From Alistipes sp. (GTDB taxonomy: Bacteria; Bacteroidota; Bacteroidia; Bacteroidales; Rikenellaceae): a stretch of DNA of 64,000 nt. The stretch lies in NCBI GenBank assembly GCA_021202985.1, contig JAJQCA010000084.1:1-64000 (forward strand), written 5' to 3'. Shown piece by piece: positions 34,092 to 44,270 of the stretch. Under the pieces are notes generated by a model. That model had not been told where the DNA came from, searched no databases, and worked only from the letters and a program-made list of their open reading frames with translations. A program made the position numbers and the translations under genes. Numbering within the stretch: position 1 is the stretch's first letter; the number at the start of each line of letters is the position of its first letter.

Positions 34092-37000
34092 TTAAGCACC
34101 CTTCCCGTGGCATTGCTTGTATTTCTTGCCACTGCCGCAGGGGCACGGGTCGTTACGGCCTACTTTGGGTTGTGCCTGCGCCGGTGCGGGCTTACCCCGG
34201 TCGGCTGCGCCGGCATTACGGGCTGCATCCATCCGCGAGGCCTGGAGTTTGCTCATATCGGTCTTGGGCTTATTCTCGCGGCGCTGCTTCATCTCTTCCT
34301 CGGTAGTACCGCGTACGGGTATATACCCCTTGTTGAGTATGGAGATAACCTCGCGGTTCACCTTGTCGAGCATTTTGCGGAACAACTCGAACGACTCGAA
34401 TTTGTATATCAGCAGGGGGTCCTTCTGTTCATAGGTGGCGTTCTGTACGCTCTGGCGCAGGTCGTCCATTTCGCGCAGGTGTTGGCGCCAGTTGTCGTCG
34501 ATGGTGGTGAGCATCACCAGCTTGCTGAAAACCTTGTATATCTCCATGCAGTCCGACTCCACGGCTCTCTTCAGGTTGACCGGTACGTTGTAACCCAGCC
34601 GCCCGTCGGTGATGGGAATGTAGATGTTCTCATATTGCGCACCCTGCTCTTTATAGATACGTTCTATAACCGGTTTTGCCGTCGCAGCAATCATTTCGGC
34701 CCTCCGCTGGTAAGCCTGACGGAACTCCTGCATAAGCCTGTCGGCAAAATCGGTCTTCGACATCTTGGAGAACTCCTCCTCCGTGAAGGTCGGCTGTATG
34801 GCCGCCAAGCGGATAAGTTCGTACGACATGCTCTCGAAATCGTCGTCGATATAAGCGTCGGCGAACGATTCCGCGAAATCGGTCATGATGTTGTTGATGT
34901 CTATCTCAACCCGTTCGCCGTACAGCGCGTGACGCCTTCGTGTGTAAATAACTTCCCTTTGGGAGTTCATAACGTCGTCGTACTCCAGAAGGCGTTTACG
35001 GGTGCCGAAGTGATTCTCCTCCACCTTTTTCTGCGCCCGTTCAATTGCGCTCGACATCATTCCTGCCTGTATCGACTCGCCGTCCTTCAGTCCCATGCGG
35101 TCCATCCATTTCGAAATCCTTTCGGATCCGAAAAGACGCATCAGGTCGTCTTCCAATGAGACGTAGAACTGCGATGAGCCCGGGTCTCCCTGCCGCCCGG
35201 CACGACCACGCAGCTGTCGGTCGACACGCCTCGATTCGTGACGCTCGGTGCCGATAATTGCAAGTCCCCCGGCATCTTTGACTTCGGAAGTGAGTTTTAT
35301 ATCGGTACCGCGGCCGGCCATATTGGTGGCTATCGTTACCTGACCCGCCCGCCCGGCTTCGGCTACAATCTGGGCCTCCAGCTGGTGCTGCTTGGCATTC
35401 AGTACATTATGTTTGATGCCGCGCAGTTTGAGCATCCGGCTAAGAAGTTCCGATATTTCCACCGAGGTTGTACCTACCAGAACCGGCCTGCCTTCGGCCA
35501 CAAGGCCTTCCACTTCCTCGATAACGGCGTTGTATTTTTCGCGCTTGGTCTTGTAGATAAGGTCGTCGCGGTCGTCACGGATTATGGGACGGTTCGTGGG
35601 GATGGTCACCACGTCCAGCTTGTAAATGGTCCAGAACTCGCTGGCTTCCGTTTCGGCCGTACCGGTCATACCGGCCAGCTTGTGGTACATACGGAAGTAG
35701 TTCTGGAGGGTAATGGTCGCGAAGGTTTGCGTGGCGGCCTCGACTTTCACACGCTCTTTCGCCTCGATTGCCTGGTGCAGCCCGTCCGAGTAACGGCGAC
35801 CTTCCATTATACGTCCCGTCTGTTCGTCTACTATCTTTACCTTGTTATCTATTACAACGTACTCCACATCCTTCTCGAACATGCTGTACGCCTTCAGTAG
35901 CTGGTTCACCGTATGGACGCGCTCGGTCTTTACCGAGTAGTCATTGATAACCTGGTCTTTCTTGGCGGCCTTTTCTTCCGGGGTCGCTTCCGAGCGTTCT
36001 ATCTCGGCTACCTCGCTGCCTATGTCGGGAAGTACGAAAAAGCGGTCCTCGCCCATTTTAGACGAGAGCAGGTCGTGACCCTTGTCTGTCAGCTCCACCG
36101 AATTCATCTTCTCCTCGATAACGAAGAACAACTCATCGGTGATTTCCGGCATCCGGCGGTTGTTGTCCTGCATGTAGACGTTCTCGGTCTTTTGCACCAG
36201 GGTTTTTATACCCTGTTCGCTCAGGTATTTGATAAGGGGCTTGTATTTCGGGAAACCCTTGTGGGCACGGTAGAGCAGTACGCCCCCCTCTTCGGTCTTA
36301 CCCTCACCGATAAGCCGGCGTGCATCGGCAAGCAGTTGGGTCACGAGGTTCTTCTGCATATTGAACAACTGCTCTATATGCGGACGGTACTGTTCGAACA
36401 TCTGGTCGTCGCCTTTGGGTACGGGACCGGATATTATAAGCGGTGTCCGGGCGTCGTCGATAAGTACCGAGTCGACCTCGTCGACAATGGCGAAATGGTG
36501 CTTACGTTGTACCAGGTCCTCGCTCTGGATGGACATGTTGTCCCTCAGGTAGTCGAACCCGAACTCGTTGTTGGTACCGAAAGTGATGTCGGCCATATAA
36601 GCCTTACGCCGCGCTTCGGAGTTTGGTTGGTGCCGGTCTATGCAATCTACCGCAAGCCCGTGGAACATATACATCGGACCCATCCACTCCGAGTCCCTTC
36701 GCGCCAGGTAATCGTTCACCGTCACCAGGTGCACACCTTTGTCGGCCAACGCGTTCAGGAATACCGGCAGTGTCGCCACAAGTGTTTTACCCTCACCGGT
36801 AGCCATTTCGGCGATACGCCCCTTATGGAGTACCACACCGCCGAACAACTGCACGTCGTAATGGACCATGTCCCATTTTACGAGGTTTCCGCCGGCGGAC
36901 CATTCGTTTTTGAAAATCGCCTTGTCGCCCTCGATGGTAACGAAATCTTTCGTGGCGGCAAGGTCGCGGTCGAACTGCGTAGCCGTTACCGCGATGGTTT

Positions 37001-37382
37001 CGTTCTCTTTGAACCTCCGTGCGGTATCCTTCATTATAGCGAAGGCTTCGGGTAGTATCTCGTCGAGCTTAAGTTCGATATCGTCGTCGATTTTCTGAAG
37101 CAGTTTATCCACCTCACGCGATATTTCTTCCTTGTTCTCCAGCGAGGTCTCGGGAAGTTCCAACTGCTCCTTGAGTTCGGCGATTCTGCTTTCGTCCGCT
37201 TCGATATGGGCTTTTATGGCTCTGCGAAGCTCCTGAGCGCGTTCCCTCAGTTCGTCGTGGGAAAGTTTCTCTATTTCGGGATAGATCGCCTGTATCTTTT
37301 TTACATACGGATCTATCTCCTTACGGTCCTTATCGCTTTTGGTCCCGAAAAAGGTCTTTATAATCTTTGATACTATATCCAT
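34092..37382 (-). CDS. secA: Preprotein translocase ATPase SecA
   Basis: Motor of Sec secretion at the inner membrane. 1096 residues, typical for Bacteroidota, which have a longer form than E. coli. NBD1: Walker [14 protein letters not shown] and [22 protein letters not shown]2 with [26 protein letters not shown] and [15 protein letters not shown]. Preprotein-binding insertion between, a helical wing after, and a C-terminal zinc ribbon ([13 protein letters not shown]) that binds SecB and phospholipid. The 5' leader carries a small GCCGGA/TCCGGC hairpin near 37405-37420. Confidence 0.98.
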   Translation of the reverse strand: MDIVSKIIKTFFGTKSDKDRKEIDPYVKKIQAIYPEIEKLSHDELRERAQELRRAIKAHIEADESRIAELKEQLELPETSLENKEEISREVDKLLQKIDDDIELKLDEILPEAFAIMKDTARRFKENETIAVTATQFDRDLAATKDFVTIEGDKAIFKNEWSAGGNLVKWDMVHYDVQLFGGVVLHKGRIAEMATGEGKTLVATLPVFLNALADKGVHLVTVNDYLARRDSEWMGPMYMFHGLAVDCIDRHQPNSEARRKAYMADITFGTNNEFGFDYLRDNMSIQSEDLVQRKHHFAIVDEVDSVLIDDARTPLIISGPVPKGDDQMFEQYRPHIEQLFNMQKNLVTQLLADARRLIGEGKTEEGGVLLYRAHKGFPKYKPLIKYLSEQGIKTLVQKTENVYMQDNNRRMPEITDELFFVIEEKMNSVELTDKGHDLLSSKMGEDRFFVLPDIGSEVAEIERSEATPEEKAAKKDQVINDYSVKTERVHTVNQLLKAYSMFEKDVEYVVIDNKVKIVDEQTGRIMEGRRYSDGLHQAIEAKERVKVEAATQTFATITLQNYFRMYHKLAGMTGTAETEASEFWTIYKLDVVTIPTNRPIIRDDRDDLIYKTKREKYNAVIEEVEGLVAEGRPVLVGTTSVEISELLSRMLKLRGIKHNVLNAKQHQLEAQIVAEAGRAGQVTIATNMAGRGTDIKLTSEVKDAGGLAIIGTERHESRRVDRQLRGRAGRQGDPGSSQFYVSLEDDLMRLFGSERISKWMDRMGLKDGESIQAGMMSSAIERAQKKVEENHFGTRKRLLEYDDVMNSQREVIYTRRRHALYGERVEIDINNIMTDFAESFADAYIDDDFESMSYELIRLAAIQPTFTEEEFSKMSKTDFADRLMQEFRQAYQRRAEMIAATAKPVIERIYKEQGAQYENIYIPITDGRLGYNVPVNLKRAVESDCMEIYKVFSKLVMLTTIDDNWRQHLREMDDLRQSVQNATYEQKDPLLIYKFESFELFRKMLDKVNREVISILNKGYIPVRGTTEEEMKQRRENKPKTDMSKLQASRMDAARNAGAADRGKPAPAQAQPKVGRNDPCPCGSGKKYKQCHGKGA

Positions 37383-37680
37383 CTTTCTGACTGTAAATTA
37401 ATCGGCCGGAGCCTTCCGGCACAGTTTTTTCCAAATAACCTGTAAAAATAGTAATTATTCCCGTACGGCAGAGTACGGCCGGCAAAAAAGTGACCCCGTG
37501 AGCCTATTATGATATTAATTAACTTATGCGTGGTCATCTTTGGAATAAATCATGGAGCCGGCGCAGGAATTAACGATATAAATATTCGACCGGTGAATGC
37601 AAATTCTTTACCGCGAACTGAGGGCCTGAATTCACGTTTGAATTATTTCCGAACTCCCGGTCCTGCTTCACTTTGCGGCA
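37383..37680. other. 298-bp spacer between secA and the zeta-toxin gene pair
   Basis: Holds the divergent-side leader of secA on the right-to-left strand and no convincing ORF. A TTATTTG-like tract at about 37430 (minus strand) may be the secA -7 element. Confidence 0.4.
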
Positions 37681-37714
37681 CAAAAAACGGGGACAGCATT
37701 CGCTATCCCCGTTT
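37681..37714 (-). terminator. Terminator of the zeta-toxin gene pair
   Basis: Stem AAACGGGGA / TCCCCGTTT (37685-37693, 37706-37714); the minus strand continues TTTTTTG, ending the operon that stops at 37772. Confidence 0.85.
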
Positions 37715-37771
37715 AAGTGTTGAAAATTTGTAACCGGCAATTTTGTTTCCGGACCGTGGCCGGCTTCCTTT

Positions 37772-37927
37772 TTACAGGTCGCGTGCCCTGACCCTTACAA
37801 TTTTGCCGTTTTCCGAGAAGACGAGTTCCCCGTCTTCCCGTTTTTTTTGTTCAACAAGCCTTTCGAATGCAAGGGCGATACCGTTAAGTATCTTATCCCT
37901 TATATCCCTTTTCTCTTGTTCACTCAT
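37772..37927 (-). CDS. Small partner protein of the zeta-toxin-like kinase
   Basis: 51 residues from the ATG at 37927 (MSEQEKRDIRDKILNGIALA ...), a helix-rich protein ending in a basic strand (GKIVRVRARDL). The start overlaps the end of the kinase gene, so the two are made together. Such small ORFs are commonly found beside zeta-like kinases in Bacteroidetes and may be the antitoxin, but I know no proof. A longer start at 37996 would lie inside the kinase gene. Confidence 0.7.
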   Translation of the reverse strand: MSEQEKRDIRDKILNGIALAFERLVEQKKREDGELVFSENGKIVRVRARDL

Positions 37928-38489
37928 AGGTTTGCATTGATTTGTATGATAACGGATTAGTAATGGTTTTAATTTTATCCCGCTCCCCTTCGGCAATCAT
38001 GTCGAATTTGAGGAACGAATTGTCGACGATAATCCAATAGTCTATATGGCCTATATACAGGTTGAACAAGTTGTACAGGCCCTTGGCATATCGCCGTCGT
38101 ATGGTCGGTTCCTCTACCGAGTGGCCGCCGGAAGCGATCCTCAGTTCTACCCGGTCCACAGCGAGCTGCGGACTGTTTAGCCAGAAATAGACCATCGTTA
38201 CATGGTAACCCAAATCATGAGCTTTCTTTATCAGACTTAAATAAGAACGTGTCGATAATGTGGTTTCGAAAGCGAAGTCCACACCTTCCTCCAAAAGTTC
38301 CTTCACCCGTGTGAGCATAATGCGCCCGGCTTCTATCCTTACACTGGCCGGATTAAACGGCGACAAGCCTTTGGCAATTTCGTCCGCATTAACGAACTCC
38401 TTGCAACTCAGCATTTCGGGCAGGACCGTGTAAGAAGCCGTCGTCTTACCCGCACCGTTGCATCCGGCGATTATGTAGAGTTTTTTCAT
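37920..38489 (-). CDS. Zeta-toxin-like P-loop kinase
   Basis: P-loop ATPase of the zeta-toxin family: Walker A AGCNGAGKTTAS directly at the N-terminus, NADEIAKGL, DFAFETTLSTRSYL and FWLNSPQLAVDRVELRI. Zeta toxins phosphorylate UDP-GlcNAc; short members in Bacteroidetes may have other substrates. I start it at the ATG at 38489 (189 residues). The frame is open to a TTG at 38615, adding 42 Gly/Glu/Pro-rich residues with no kinase similarity. The small partner gene overlaps the 3' end. Confidence 0.8.
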   Translation of the reverse strand: MKKLYIIAGCNGAGKTTASYTVLPEMLSCKEFVNADEIAKGLSPFNPASVRIEAGRIMLTRVKELLEEGVDFAFETTLSTRSYLSLIKKAHDLGYHVTMVYFWLNSPQLAVDRVELRIASGGHSVEEPTIRRRYAKGLYNLFNLYIGHIDYWIIVDNSFLKFDMIAEGERDKIKTITNPLSYKSMQTYE

Positions 38490-38696
38490 TTTGCCGTTCC
38501 TTTCACCCGGTTGCGGCTTGTCAGCCTGCTCTCCCGGCACTTTCTCCGTCTCTCCCGGTTCCCCGGTAATCCCGTCCGGCCTGCTGCCCGTAAACTCCAC
38601 TATCCGGTACTCCAAAGTTTTCCCGTGGGCGCCCGGTTGCCGTTCTGACGGCTTTCCGTGGTATCGTTCACGTTAATTGCACATTACTTCACGAAG

Positions 38697-38726
38697 CAAA
38701 TATAATCGTTTTTCGGCAAACCCAAA
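38697..38726 (-). promoter_or_regulatory. Promoter of the zeta-toxin gene pair
   Basis: Minus strand TTTG (38723-38726), 18 nt, TATATTTG (38697-38704), a near-perfect consensus. RNA would start near 38690, leaving a leader of about 200 nt before the kinase ATG at 38489. That leader contains a frame with a GTG start (about 38671) that is broken by a stop near 38600. Confidence 0.65.
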
Positions 38727-38779
38727 AATATGCCTTTACAAAATAATAACGTTTTGTTAACACGTTTTATGATATGGTT

Positions 38780-40057
38780 TTACATTTTTTGTGCCGCCTG
38801 GCATTTATACCGCTCTTTTACTATCCTTTTACCTACGGGGCAGTTCCAGCATAAACCGTTCAGGCAGTATTGTTTATGGAGTTGAATAATGGCCTGCGTG
38901 TCGAATGCGTTCTCGGCCAGTACACCCTTCGAGCGCCAGTGGTTTACGTGCTTATTCTGCTCAGGGTTTATCTTCTCCAGGAGCTCCAGCGCGGCTTCTT
39001 TCCGCGCCTCGTCGTTCTGGTAGACGCCGTAAGCGAACAGTGTCGGCACCACATAGTTGATGCCCAGTACATTGGCCCTCTCGGCACCCAGTCGTTTCTT
39101 GCGAAAAACCGTAGTTGCTGCTCCGGGTATATAGTGTGTGGACCAGTACATGGAGGCCGAAACGTCGAAAAGGTTCTGTATGTCTGCCACGGTCCGGCAT
39201 CGTATGGTCCTCTCGAAGATGTAGTCTTCCTTAAAGAAGAATGCCGCAAGTTGGGCAAGCCGTAGTGTCAGCATACCGTTCGGGTTGCTGCGACCTTGGT
39301 CCCAGATAGCGGGCCGCAGGGGTGTGATCCCATACTTGTGGTGAAGATGCCTGAACGTTTCTTTCAGGCTGCGGGTGTAGGAATCCTCCTCGTATTTCTC
39401 CAGCAATCCCGCAGTTCCCAGCAGGAGAGCCTCCAGGTCGATTACGGTCCTCTTTTCCCGGCAGAGGTATTTGTATTTCAGCCGCCGGGCGAGTTCGGTG
39501 TACGGCTCTTTCAGGTCCGGGCTTCCCATAGCGTTAAGCAGAGCCATATAAAGGGTTTCGTTCCAGTTCTGCTCGCACTCCTCGAAGAATCCCATTACGA
39601 TACGGTATTTATTGTAGAGCCTGTCGACCATCAGCCGCGTGAAAAGCGAAATGCGCTGGTGCCTCTCCATACCTGAAACATACCTGCCGCAAAATGATTG
39701 TCCGCCTGTTTTAAGTTCCCGGTAAAGCTCGCAGTAAACCGGGTCGGGGGCGGCTATGACCTGCATTACCGGCTGTCCGTCGTGCCGCATCAAGGATGCG
39801 GAAGGAACCGGGGTAACGTGAAGGACTGTGCTTTCGAAATCCCCGGCCGGCAACTCCCTTCCCGACCAGATTACTATCTCACCATGGTAGATGTTTTCGT
39901 CCTGCTTTATTTTTGCCCCACAGAAACGCATCCTTTTTTCGTCGTACTCCCCGTGAGCCATGACGGTAATGGTTTCTCCTCCGGTGGTGGTGTATTGTGT
40001 TTGCGGGTAAAGGTTCCACAGGATGTGCAGCAGTTCGGTCTGGTAGCGGGGGTCCAT
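38780..40057 (-). CDS. DUF2851 family protein
   Basis: 425 residues, soluble, no signal peptide. The whole length resembles the DUF2851 family of Bacteroidota: EIVIWSGRELPAGDFESTVLHV near the N-terminus, FNP-like GRSNPNGMLTLRLAQLAAFF in the middle and a Cys-rich C-terminal end (QYCLNGLCWNCPVGKRIV) that could bind metal. Function unknown. It follows the sufT terminator by about 100 bp, so it is a separate unit. Confidence 0.85.
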   Translation of the reverse strand: MDPRYQTELLHILWNLYPQTQYTTTGGETITVMAHGEYDEKRMRFCGAKIKQDENIYHGEIVIWSGRELPAGDFESTVLHVTPVPSASLMRHDGQPVMQVIAAPDPVYCELYRELKTGGQSFCGRYVSGMERHQRISLFTRLMVDRLYNKYRIVMGFFEECEQNWNETLYMALLNAMGSPDLKEPYTELARRLKYKYLCREKRTVIDLEALLLGTAGLLEKYEEDSYTRSLKETFRHLHHKYGITPLRPAIWDQGRSNPNGMLTLRLAQLAAFFFKEDYIFERTIRCRTVADIQNLFDVSASMYWSTHYIPGAATTVFRKKRLGAERANVLGINYVVPTLFAYGVYQNDEARKEAALELLEKINPEQNKHVNHWRSKGVLAENAFDTQAIIQLHKQYCLNGLCWNCPVGKRIVKERYKCQAAQKM

Positions 40058-40159
40058 ATAACTGGTTTTTTAATCGGAACAATGTCGCTCCGGTCTCCGC
40101 TAAGATATATAAGAATGCCTGAAATGACAACTTTCAGGTCTTTTTGTGGTATGTGTGCG

Positions 40160-40201
40160 AAAAAATATCCGGCTGCCCCGTTTTCTTGCAGGAGCCGGAT
40201 A
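40160..40201 (-). terminator. Terminator after sufT
   Basis: TATCCGGCT / AGCCGGATA, 9 bp (40166-40174, 40193-40201); the minus strand continues TTTTTTC. A second, smaller hairpin CCTGAAA/TTTCAGG (40118-40138), followed by TCTTTTTG on the plus strand, lies nearby. Confidence 0.82.
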
Positions 40202-40219
40202 CTTATATTACCGGGAATA

Positions 40220-40543
40220 TTACAGTAGCCCCAGTTCCAGCAGGGCCTCCTCGCTTATCAAACTGCGGTCCCATGGCGGGTCGAAAACCAGGTCGACGTT
40301 TACCGATGAAACCCCTTTCACTTTGCCGACCTGCTGGCGTATATCCTCCACGAGTTGTTCGGCTACGGGACAAGTGGGTGCGGTAAGGGTCATGGTGATG
40401 TCCGTCTGCCCGCCGGGTTGCACATCCACCTCGTATATCAGACCCAAATCGTAGATATTGACCGGTATTTCGGGGTCATATATATTTTTCAGGACATTGA
40501 CAATATCCTTTTCGATTTCGAGTATTTCCTGTGGGGTAGCCAT
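40220..40543 (-). CDS. sufT: MIP18/SufT-family iron-sulfur assembly protein
   Basis: 107 residues, DUF59 fold. Helps insert Fe-S clusters into target proteins. Family features: NVLKNIYDPEIPVNIYDLGLIY and the conserved Cys in LTAPTCPVAEQLVEDI. It lies 2 bp after sufE, so both act in Fe-S cluster formation; the SufBCDS core is not in the window. ilvD, elsewhere here, is a typical Fe-S client. Confidence 0.88.
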   Translation of the reverse strand: MATPQEILEIEKDIVNVLKNIYDPEIPVNIYDLGLIYEVDVQPGGQTDITMTLTAPTCPVAEQLVEDIRQQVGKVKGVSSVNVDLVFDPPWDRSLISEEALLELGLL

Positions 40544-40545
40544 TG

Positions 40546-40968
40546 TCAGTTCTCTTTGCTTGCGAATGCCATAGCGAACAGGCGCATCTGTTTAATCATT
40601 GCAACAAGGCCGTTGGCCCGGGTAGGGGAGAGGTTCTCTTTAAGCCCGATGCGGTCTATGAAATAGAGGTCCGTGTCGAGTATCTCCCGGGGAGTACGTC
40701 CGTTAAGTACGCGGATAAGCAGGGCTATTATACCCTTTGTTATAATTGCGTCACTGTCTGCCGAATACCAAACCTTCCCGTCCTGGTAACGCGCGTCCAC
40801 CCATACCCGCGACTGGCAGCCCTGTATCAGGTACTGCTCCGTACGGTGATTCTCGTCGATGGGCGGGAGTTCTTCAGCCAGTTCAATAAGGTAGTCGTAT
40901 TTGTCGAGCCACTCGTCAAAAGCGGCGAACTCCTCGATAATTTCCTGTTGTGTCCTGTCGGTATCCAT
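40546..40968 (-). CDS. sufE: SufE-family sulfur acceptor
   Basis: Accepts sulfur from the cysteine desulfurase SufS and passes it to SufBCD. 140 residues with the active Cys in LIQGCQSRVWV (about residue 50) and the family's C-terminal helices (ARANGLVAMIKQMRLFAMAF). It sits 11 bp after the phosphatase-family gene and 2 bp before sufT, i.e. one operon. Confidence 0.93.
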   Translation of the reverse strand: MDTDRTQQEIIEEFAAFDEWLDKYDYLIELAEELPPIDENHRTEQYLIQGCQSRVWVDARYQDGKVWYSADSDAIITKGIIALLIRVLNGRTPREILDTDLYFIDRIGLKENLSPTRANGLVAMIKQMRLFAMAFASKEN

Positions 40969-40979
40969 TACCGTTATTT

Positions 40980-42623
40980 TTAGTCGTATAACTGAATGAC
41001 CTCTTCCAGGGGTTCGCCTTCCGAGGCTATGGGGCGGCTTATGCCCATGATGCGGGCCAATGTCGGGGCAAGGTCTCGCATATTCACGGTACGGGCCACC
41101 CTGTGGGCGTAAAATTTCGGGCCTATCATCATCAGCGGTACGTGTGTGTCGTACTCGTACATGGAGCCTGAGGCGGTACGGTGACCTTCATGTTCCTCTA
41201 TCCAGCCTGGCATAAGGTTCACCGTCAGGTCGCCCGAACGTTTGGGATAGAAGCTGTTCTGCATTTTTTCGGCATAACTGCCGCTGAAAAAACTCGTCTG
41301 CATGGCTGTGGACGTAAGAACGTGCGACACCCCGCGGAACTGGAGCACGAAAGCCCCCACGCGGTTCTGCACCTCTTCGAGGCTTAGTCCCTTCTGGTAA
41401 ATCAGGTTACGGTTCAGGTAGAGCTGGCGGTCGCAATAATCGATCACCCAGTCGCCCGGGCCGTACTGGGTGCTCATGAATCCGTTAACAATCACCTTGA
41501 ATTGCGACACGTTGAAACGGTCGCGCTGCGGTGCGCCGTAGTCATAGGAGTCGCTGGCCCCGTGATCTGACGTCAGCACGATAACCACATTTTCCCTCCC
41601 CGCCTGGGCCATGATGAAATTTACCAGGTCGGCCAGCTCGGCATCAAGCCGGTAGAACATGTCTTCCAGTTCCATCGACTCCCCGCCGTATATCTCTCCG
41701 GCGAACCGGGGCGAATCGTATATGATATTTAGAAGGTCCGTGCGGTCTTCGGTCTTGCCGAGTTCCTCATAAATAATCGCCTGTTTGGCGAACTCCGTCA
41801 CAAGGGAGTTGCCCGCCGGTGTGGAGAAAATTGCTGCGTAGTCCCTTTCGCCGCTCTTACGTTTTAGAAAATTGAAGGCCATTATGCGTTTGAAACGGCT
41901 CTCTCCGTCGAAGTCGAACTCCGAAAAGACGGTGTTCACATACTGGTTTCTGTTGCGGTCCGGGTGCCATTTGTAGTCGAGATACTGTGATGCCACCCGA
42001 AGGCTGTTATACCTCTCTACCCACGGTGGAAGCTCGCGCATATAGTATGTCGAGGTAATCCAGTTGCCTCGCGAGTCGTCGACCCAATAGACGTCCGAAG
42101 TAAAGCCGCCCGCCACCACGGCCGAAGTGGGGTCGGCGGCAATAGTGATGACCTTGCTTTCGGGGTTCTGCTCGCGCAGCCGGTCGCCCAGCGTTGGGAC
42201 GGTAAGGTTGTGGGGAGAGTAGCGGCCTATGCCGTAATCGCTGTCGAGCCCGTTCACCGAATTGTCGTCCAGAAGGTGGACCGTATTGTTAAGGGTATAA
42301 TCTATCCAACGTGTCGATACCACCCCGTGCATCGAAGGGTCTGCACCGGTGGTGAGCGTGGCGAGCGTGGCGGGGGTGAGGGTCTGCATAAAATTGTAGC
42401 GCGCGTCGCCGTATACGAGGCCTTCGTTGAGGAAGCGGCGGAACCCGTGGTCCGACATATTGCGCCCGAACCGGAGCAAGTAGTCGTACCGCATCTGGCT
42501 TACGACGATATTCACAACCAACCGCGGGCGCTGCCCGTTGGCAGGCGATACGGTTGCCGCCAACAGCACGGCGGCTGTTATTATCCTTATCAATCCCATC
42601 ACACTCTTTCTCTTTAGGGCCAT
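40980..42623 (-). CDS. Alkaline-phosphatase-superfamily protein (PafA-like), exported
   Basis: 547 residues from the ATG at 42623; a signal peptide is clear (LIRIITAAVLLAATVSPANGQ), although a start eight codons later (42599) would also give one. Family marks are the nucleophile Thr region TLTPATLATLTTGADPSMHGV (about 85), the metal-binding VLTSDHGASDSYDYG and the last His in EEHEGHR. PafA-like enzymes are calcium/zinc phosphate-releasing enzymes or phosphodiesterases of Bacteroidetes periplasm. It leads an operon with sufE and sufT, a link I cannot explain. Confidence 0.87.
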   Translation of the reverse strand: MALKRKSVMGLIRIITAAVLLAATVSPANGQRPRLVVNIVVSQMRYDYLLRFGRNMSDHGFRRFLNEGLVYGDARYNFMQTLTPATLATLTTGADPSMHGVVSTRWIDYTLNNTVHLLDDNSVNGLDSDYGIGRYSPHNLTVPTLGDRLREQNPESKVITIAADPTSAVVAGGFTSDVYWVDDSRGNWITSTYYMRELPPWVERYNSLRVASQYLDYKWHPDRNRNQYVNTVFSEFDFDGESRFKRIMAFNFLKRKSGERDYAAIFSTPAGNSLVTEFAKQAIIYEELGKTEDRTDLLNIIYDSPRFAGEIYGGESMELEDMFYRLDAELADLVNFIMAQAGRENVVIVLTSDHGASDSYDYGAPQRDRFNVSQFKVIVNGFMSTQYGPGDWVIDYCDRQLYLNRNLIYQKGLSLEEVQNRVGAFVLQFRGVSHVLTSTAMQTSFFSGSYAEKMQNSFYPKRSGDLTVNLMPGWIEEHEGHRTASGSMYEYDTHVPLMMIGPKFYAHRVARTVNMRDLAPTLARIMGISRPIASEGEPLEEVIQLYD

Positions 42624-42786
42624 TCGAATTTGTCTGCGGGAATTTAAATGACCCGTCTTAACCTGCAAAGATAACAATTAATGCAAAGCGATATTTTAAA
42701 CGGGGATTTTTTTGCAGTCCTGCCGCCGATATCCAAATAGCCTGCCGTGATACGGATGTATCTCCTAAAGTGAAACGCGGGCGGAA

Positions 42787-43137
42787 TTATTTTTTTGCCC
42801 TTACCCTCCTGCCGGCGCGTCGAACCATCCATGCCTTGCGGAATACGAACCCGTAGGCGAGCCACAACGGGAAGGCTGCGAAGAACATTATCGTAAGGGA
42901 CCACGAACCGGCAAGGTAACAGAGCAGGTTCACGGTGGTGACGGCAAGCGTGAAAGCCACCGCGAAGAGTACGGCGCCCATCCTGTAACCGGTGCCGAAC
43001 CCCGCGCCGCATTTGCGGCAGCGGAACACGCTCTCGATTCCCGTTACCCAAAGCAGGGGAATCCGCACCGCACTCCCGCATCCCGGGCAGGCGAAATGCC
43101 TCGAGAGTAGACCGGATTTCCTATTCCTTTCCGTCAT
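42787..43137 (-). CDS. Small zinc-ribbon membrane protein, unknown function
   Basis: 116 residues. Two CxxC pairs (CPGCG, CRKCG) form a zinc ribbon at about 17-43, followed by two hydrophobic helices (about 52-70, 78-98) and a basic tail. The start overlaps the GSCFA gene by 17 bp, so it is co-translated with it. The alternative frame from 43081 is a shadow. No function is known to me. Confidence 0.7.
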   Translation of the reverse strand: MTERNRKSGLLSRHFACPGCGSAVRIPLLWVTGIESVFRCRKCGAGFGTGYRMGAVLFAVAFTLAVTTVNLLCYLAGSWSLTIMFFAAFPLWLAYGFVFRKAWMVRRAGRRVRAKK

Positions 43138-44149
43138 CGTTATATTTTGCCAGTTCGTTACTGAAGTAATTATAATGTCGGGCGAGCTGTGCGTCGGGAA
43201 AGCGCTCCGTCAGGGAATCGGTTCGCCGCAGCATGTATTCCAGAAACCGGACGTGTTCCCGGCTACCCGGGGTATGCACACGGTGGCGTGTGGCTTCGGT
43301 GAGTTTTTCCACCTCCGCGGCTTGTTCCGCGGCTGAGGGAGTCATGGCATGGGTGCGGAACAGCTCCCAGATGTATTCCACCGCGGCGGGAGAGGGGTGA
43401 ATAAGGTCCTCGCCGTAGAAACGGTAATCCCGCAGGTCGTCCACAAGCGCTTCGTAGGCCGGGAAATAGGCGGCGTTGCCGTGCCTTTCGCATATCCGTT
43501 CCGTAGCAAGCAGCAGGACTGCTTTACCGAGGTTACTCCCGTGGAGCCCGTCTTTTACGTACCTTACCGGGCTGACGGTGAACAACACCCGCTTACCGGC
43601 CATCCCATGGGATAGCAATCCGTCGAAACCTGCGCAAATTTCGTCCACATTCAGCCTTCGCCGCACGTAATGGCCGGCGGGAAATTTATGGCAGTTTGCG
43701 GCTACCATGCCCGGGATGAAACGGGTCCCTTCCACCGGGAAATCGGTGGAAAGCTCATACACCCACGGCGTTCCGAGCGAGATTATAATCACGTCTGCTT
43801 CCGCGAACCCCCGCCGTGCAAATTCCAGAGCATTGTTCATCCGGCCGAGCACTTCCTGAGGGTCGGTACCGGAAAACCGGCCGTGGAACCATGGCGAACA
43901 CCAGACATCCCCGTTTCGCACCAGACAGTCGGCGCCTACAATGTGCCCGCCCGCGATGAGTTCGAAAGCCAGACAGATAGATGCCGGGTTGTAGAGCACT
44001 CCGAACGGGTTCGAAGTAACGGCGAACCCGCCCTCGAACAGTTTTACGGCCATATTCTCGGCAAAGCACGACCCGATGGAAAATATCCTGTCCCCCGGTT
44101 CGACCCTGACGCTTAAAGGCTCTATATCGACTTCCGTCCTGAAACGCAT
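43121..44149 (-). CDS. GSCFA-domain protein
   Basis: 342 residues. GSCFA motif itself is visible (FSIGSCFAENMAVKL, about 24-38), and further SGNH-hydrolase-like segments IISLGTPWVYE and DLIHPSPAAVEYIWE, so it probably is an esterase/acyltransferase relative acting on a surface glycan. Nothing more is known. The small zinc-ribbon gene follows with a 17-bp overlap. It diverges from ispE. Confidence 0.9.
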   Translation of the reverse strand: MRFRTEVDIEPLSVRVEPGDRIFSIGSCFAENMAVKLFEGGFAVTSNPFGVLYNPASICLAFELIAGGHIVGADCLVRNGDVWCSPWFHGRFSGTDPQEVLGRMNNALEFARRGFAEADVIIISLGTPWVYELSTDFPVEGTRFIPGMVAANCHKFPAGHYVRRRLNVDEICAGFDGLLSHGMAGKRVLFTVSPVRYVKDGLHGSNLGKAVLLLATERICERHGNAAYFPAYEALVDDLRDYRFYGEDLIHPSPAAVEYIWELFRTHAMTPSAAEQAAEVEKLTEATRHRVHTPGSREHVRFLEYMLRRTDSLTERFPDAQLARHYNYFSNELAKYNDDGKE

Positions 44150-44240
44150 CTATACGGTTTTGAGGGTACAAAGTAAAATAAATTCTGCCGAACCCGGAAT
44201 ACCCACGCCGCGGGAAGGGCCGATAATCCCACGGGTTTTA

Positions 44241-44248
44241 TATCTTTG
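44241..44248 (+). promoter_or_regulatory. Probable ispE promoter (-7 element)
   Basis: TATCTTTG 22 bp before the ispE ATG; no TTTG at -33. An AGGAG ribosome-binding site lies at 44261-44265, unusual here since most genes of the window lack one. Confidence 0.45.
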
Positions 44249-44270
44249 TTATCGTAAAAAAGGAGAGTTT

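Noticed and set aside
34050..35159. Long plus-strand frames inside secA, ilvD and ispE
   Set aside because: Antisense shadows of well-conserved genes.
38490..38615. 42-residue N-terminal extension of the zeta-like kinase
   Set aside because: The family begins at the Walker A strand; the extension uses a TTG start and is Gly/Glu/Pro-rich. It could be an independent short ORF, but a stop breaks its upstream part.
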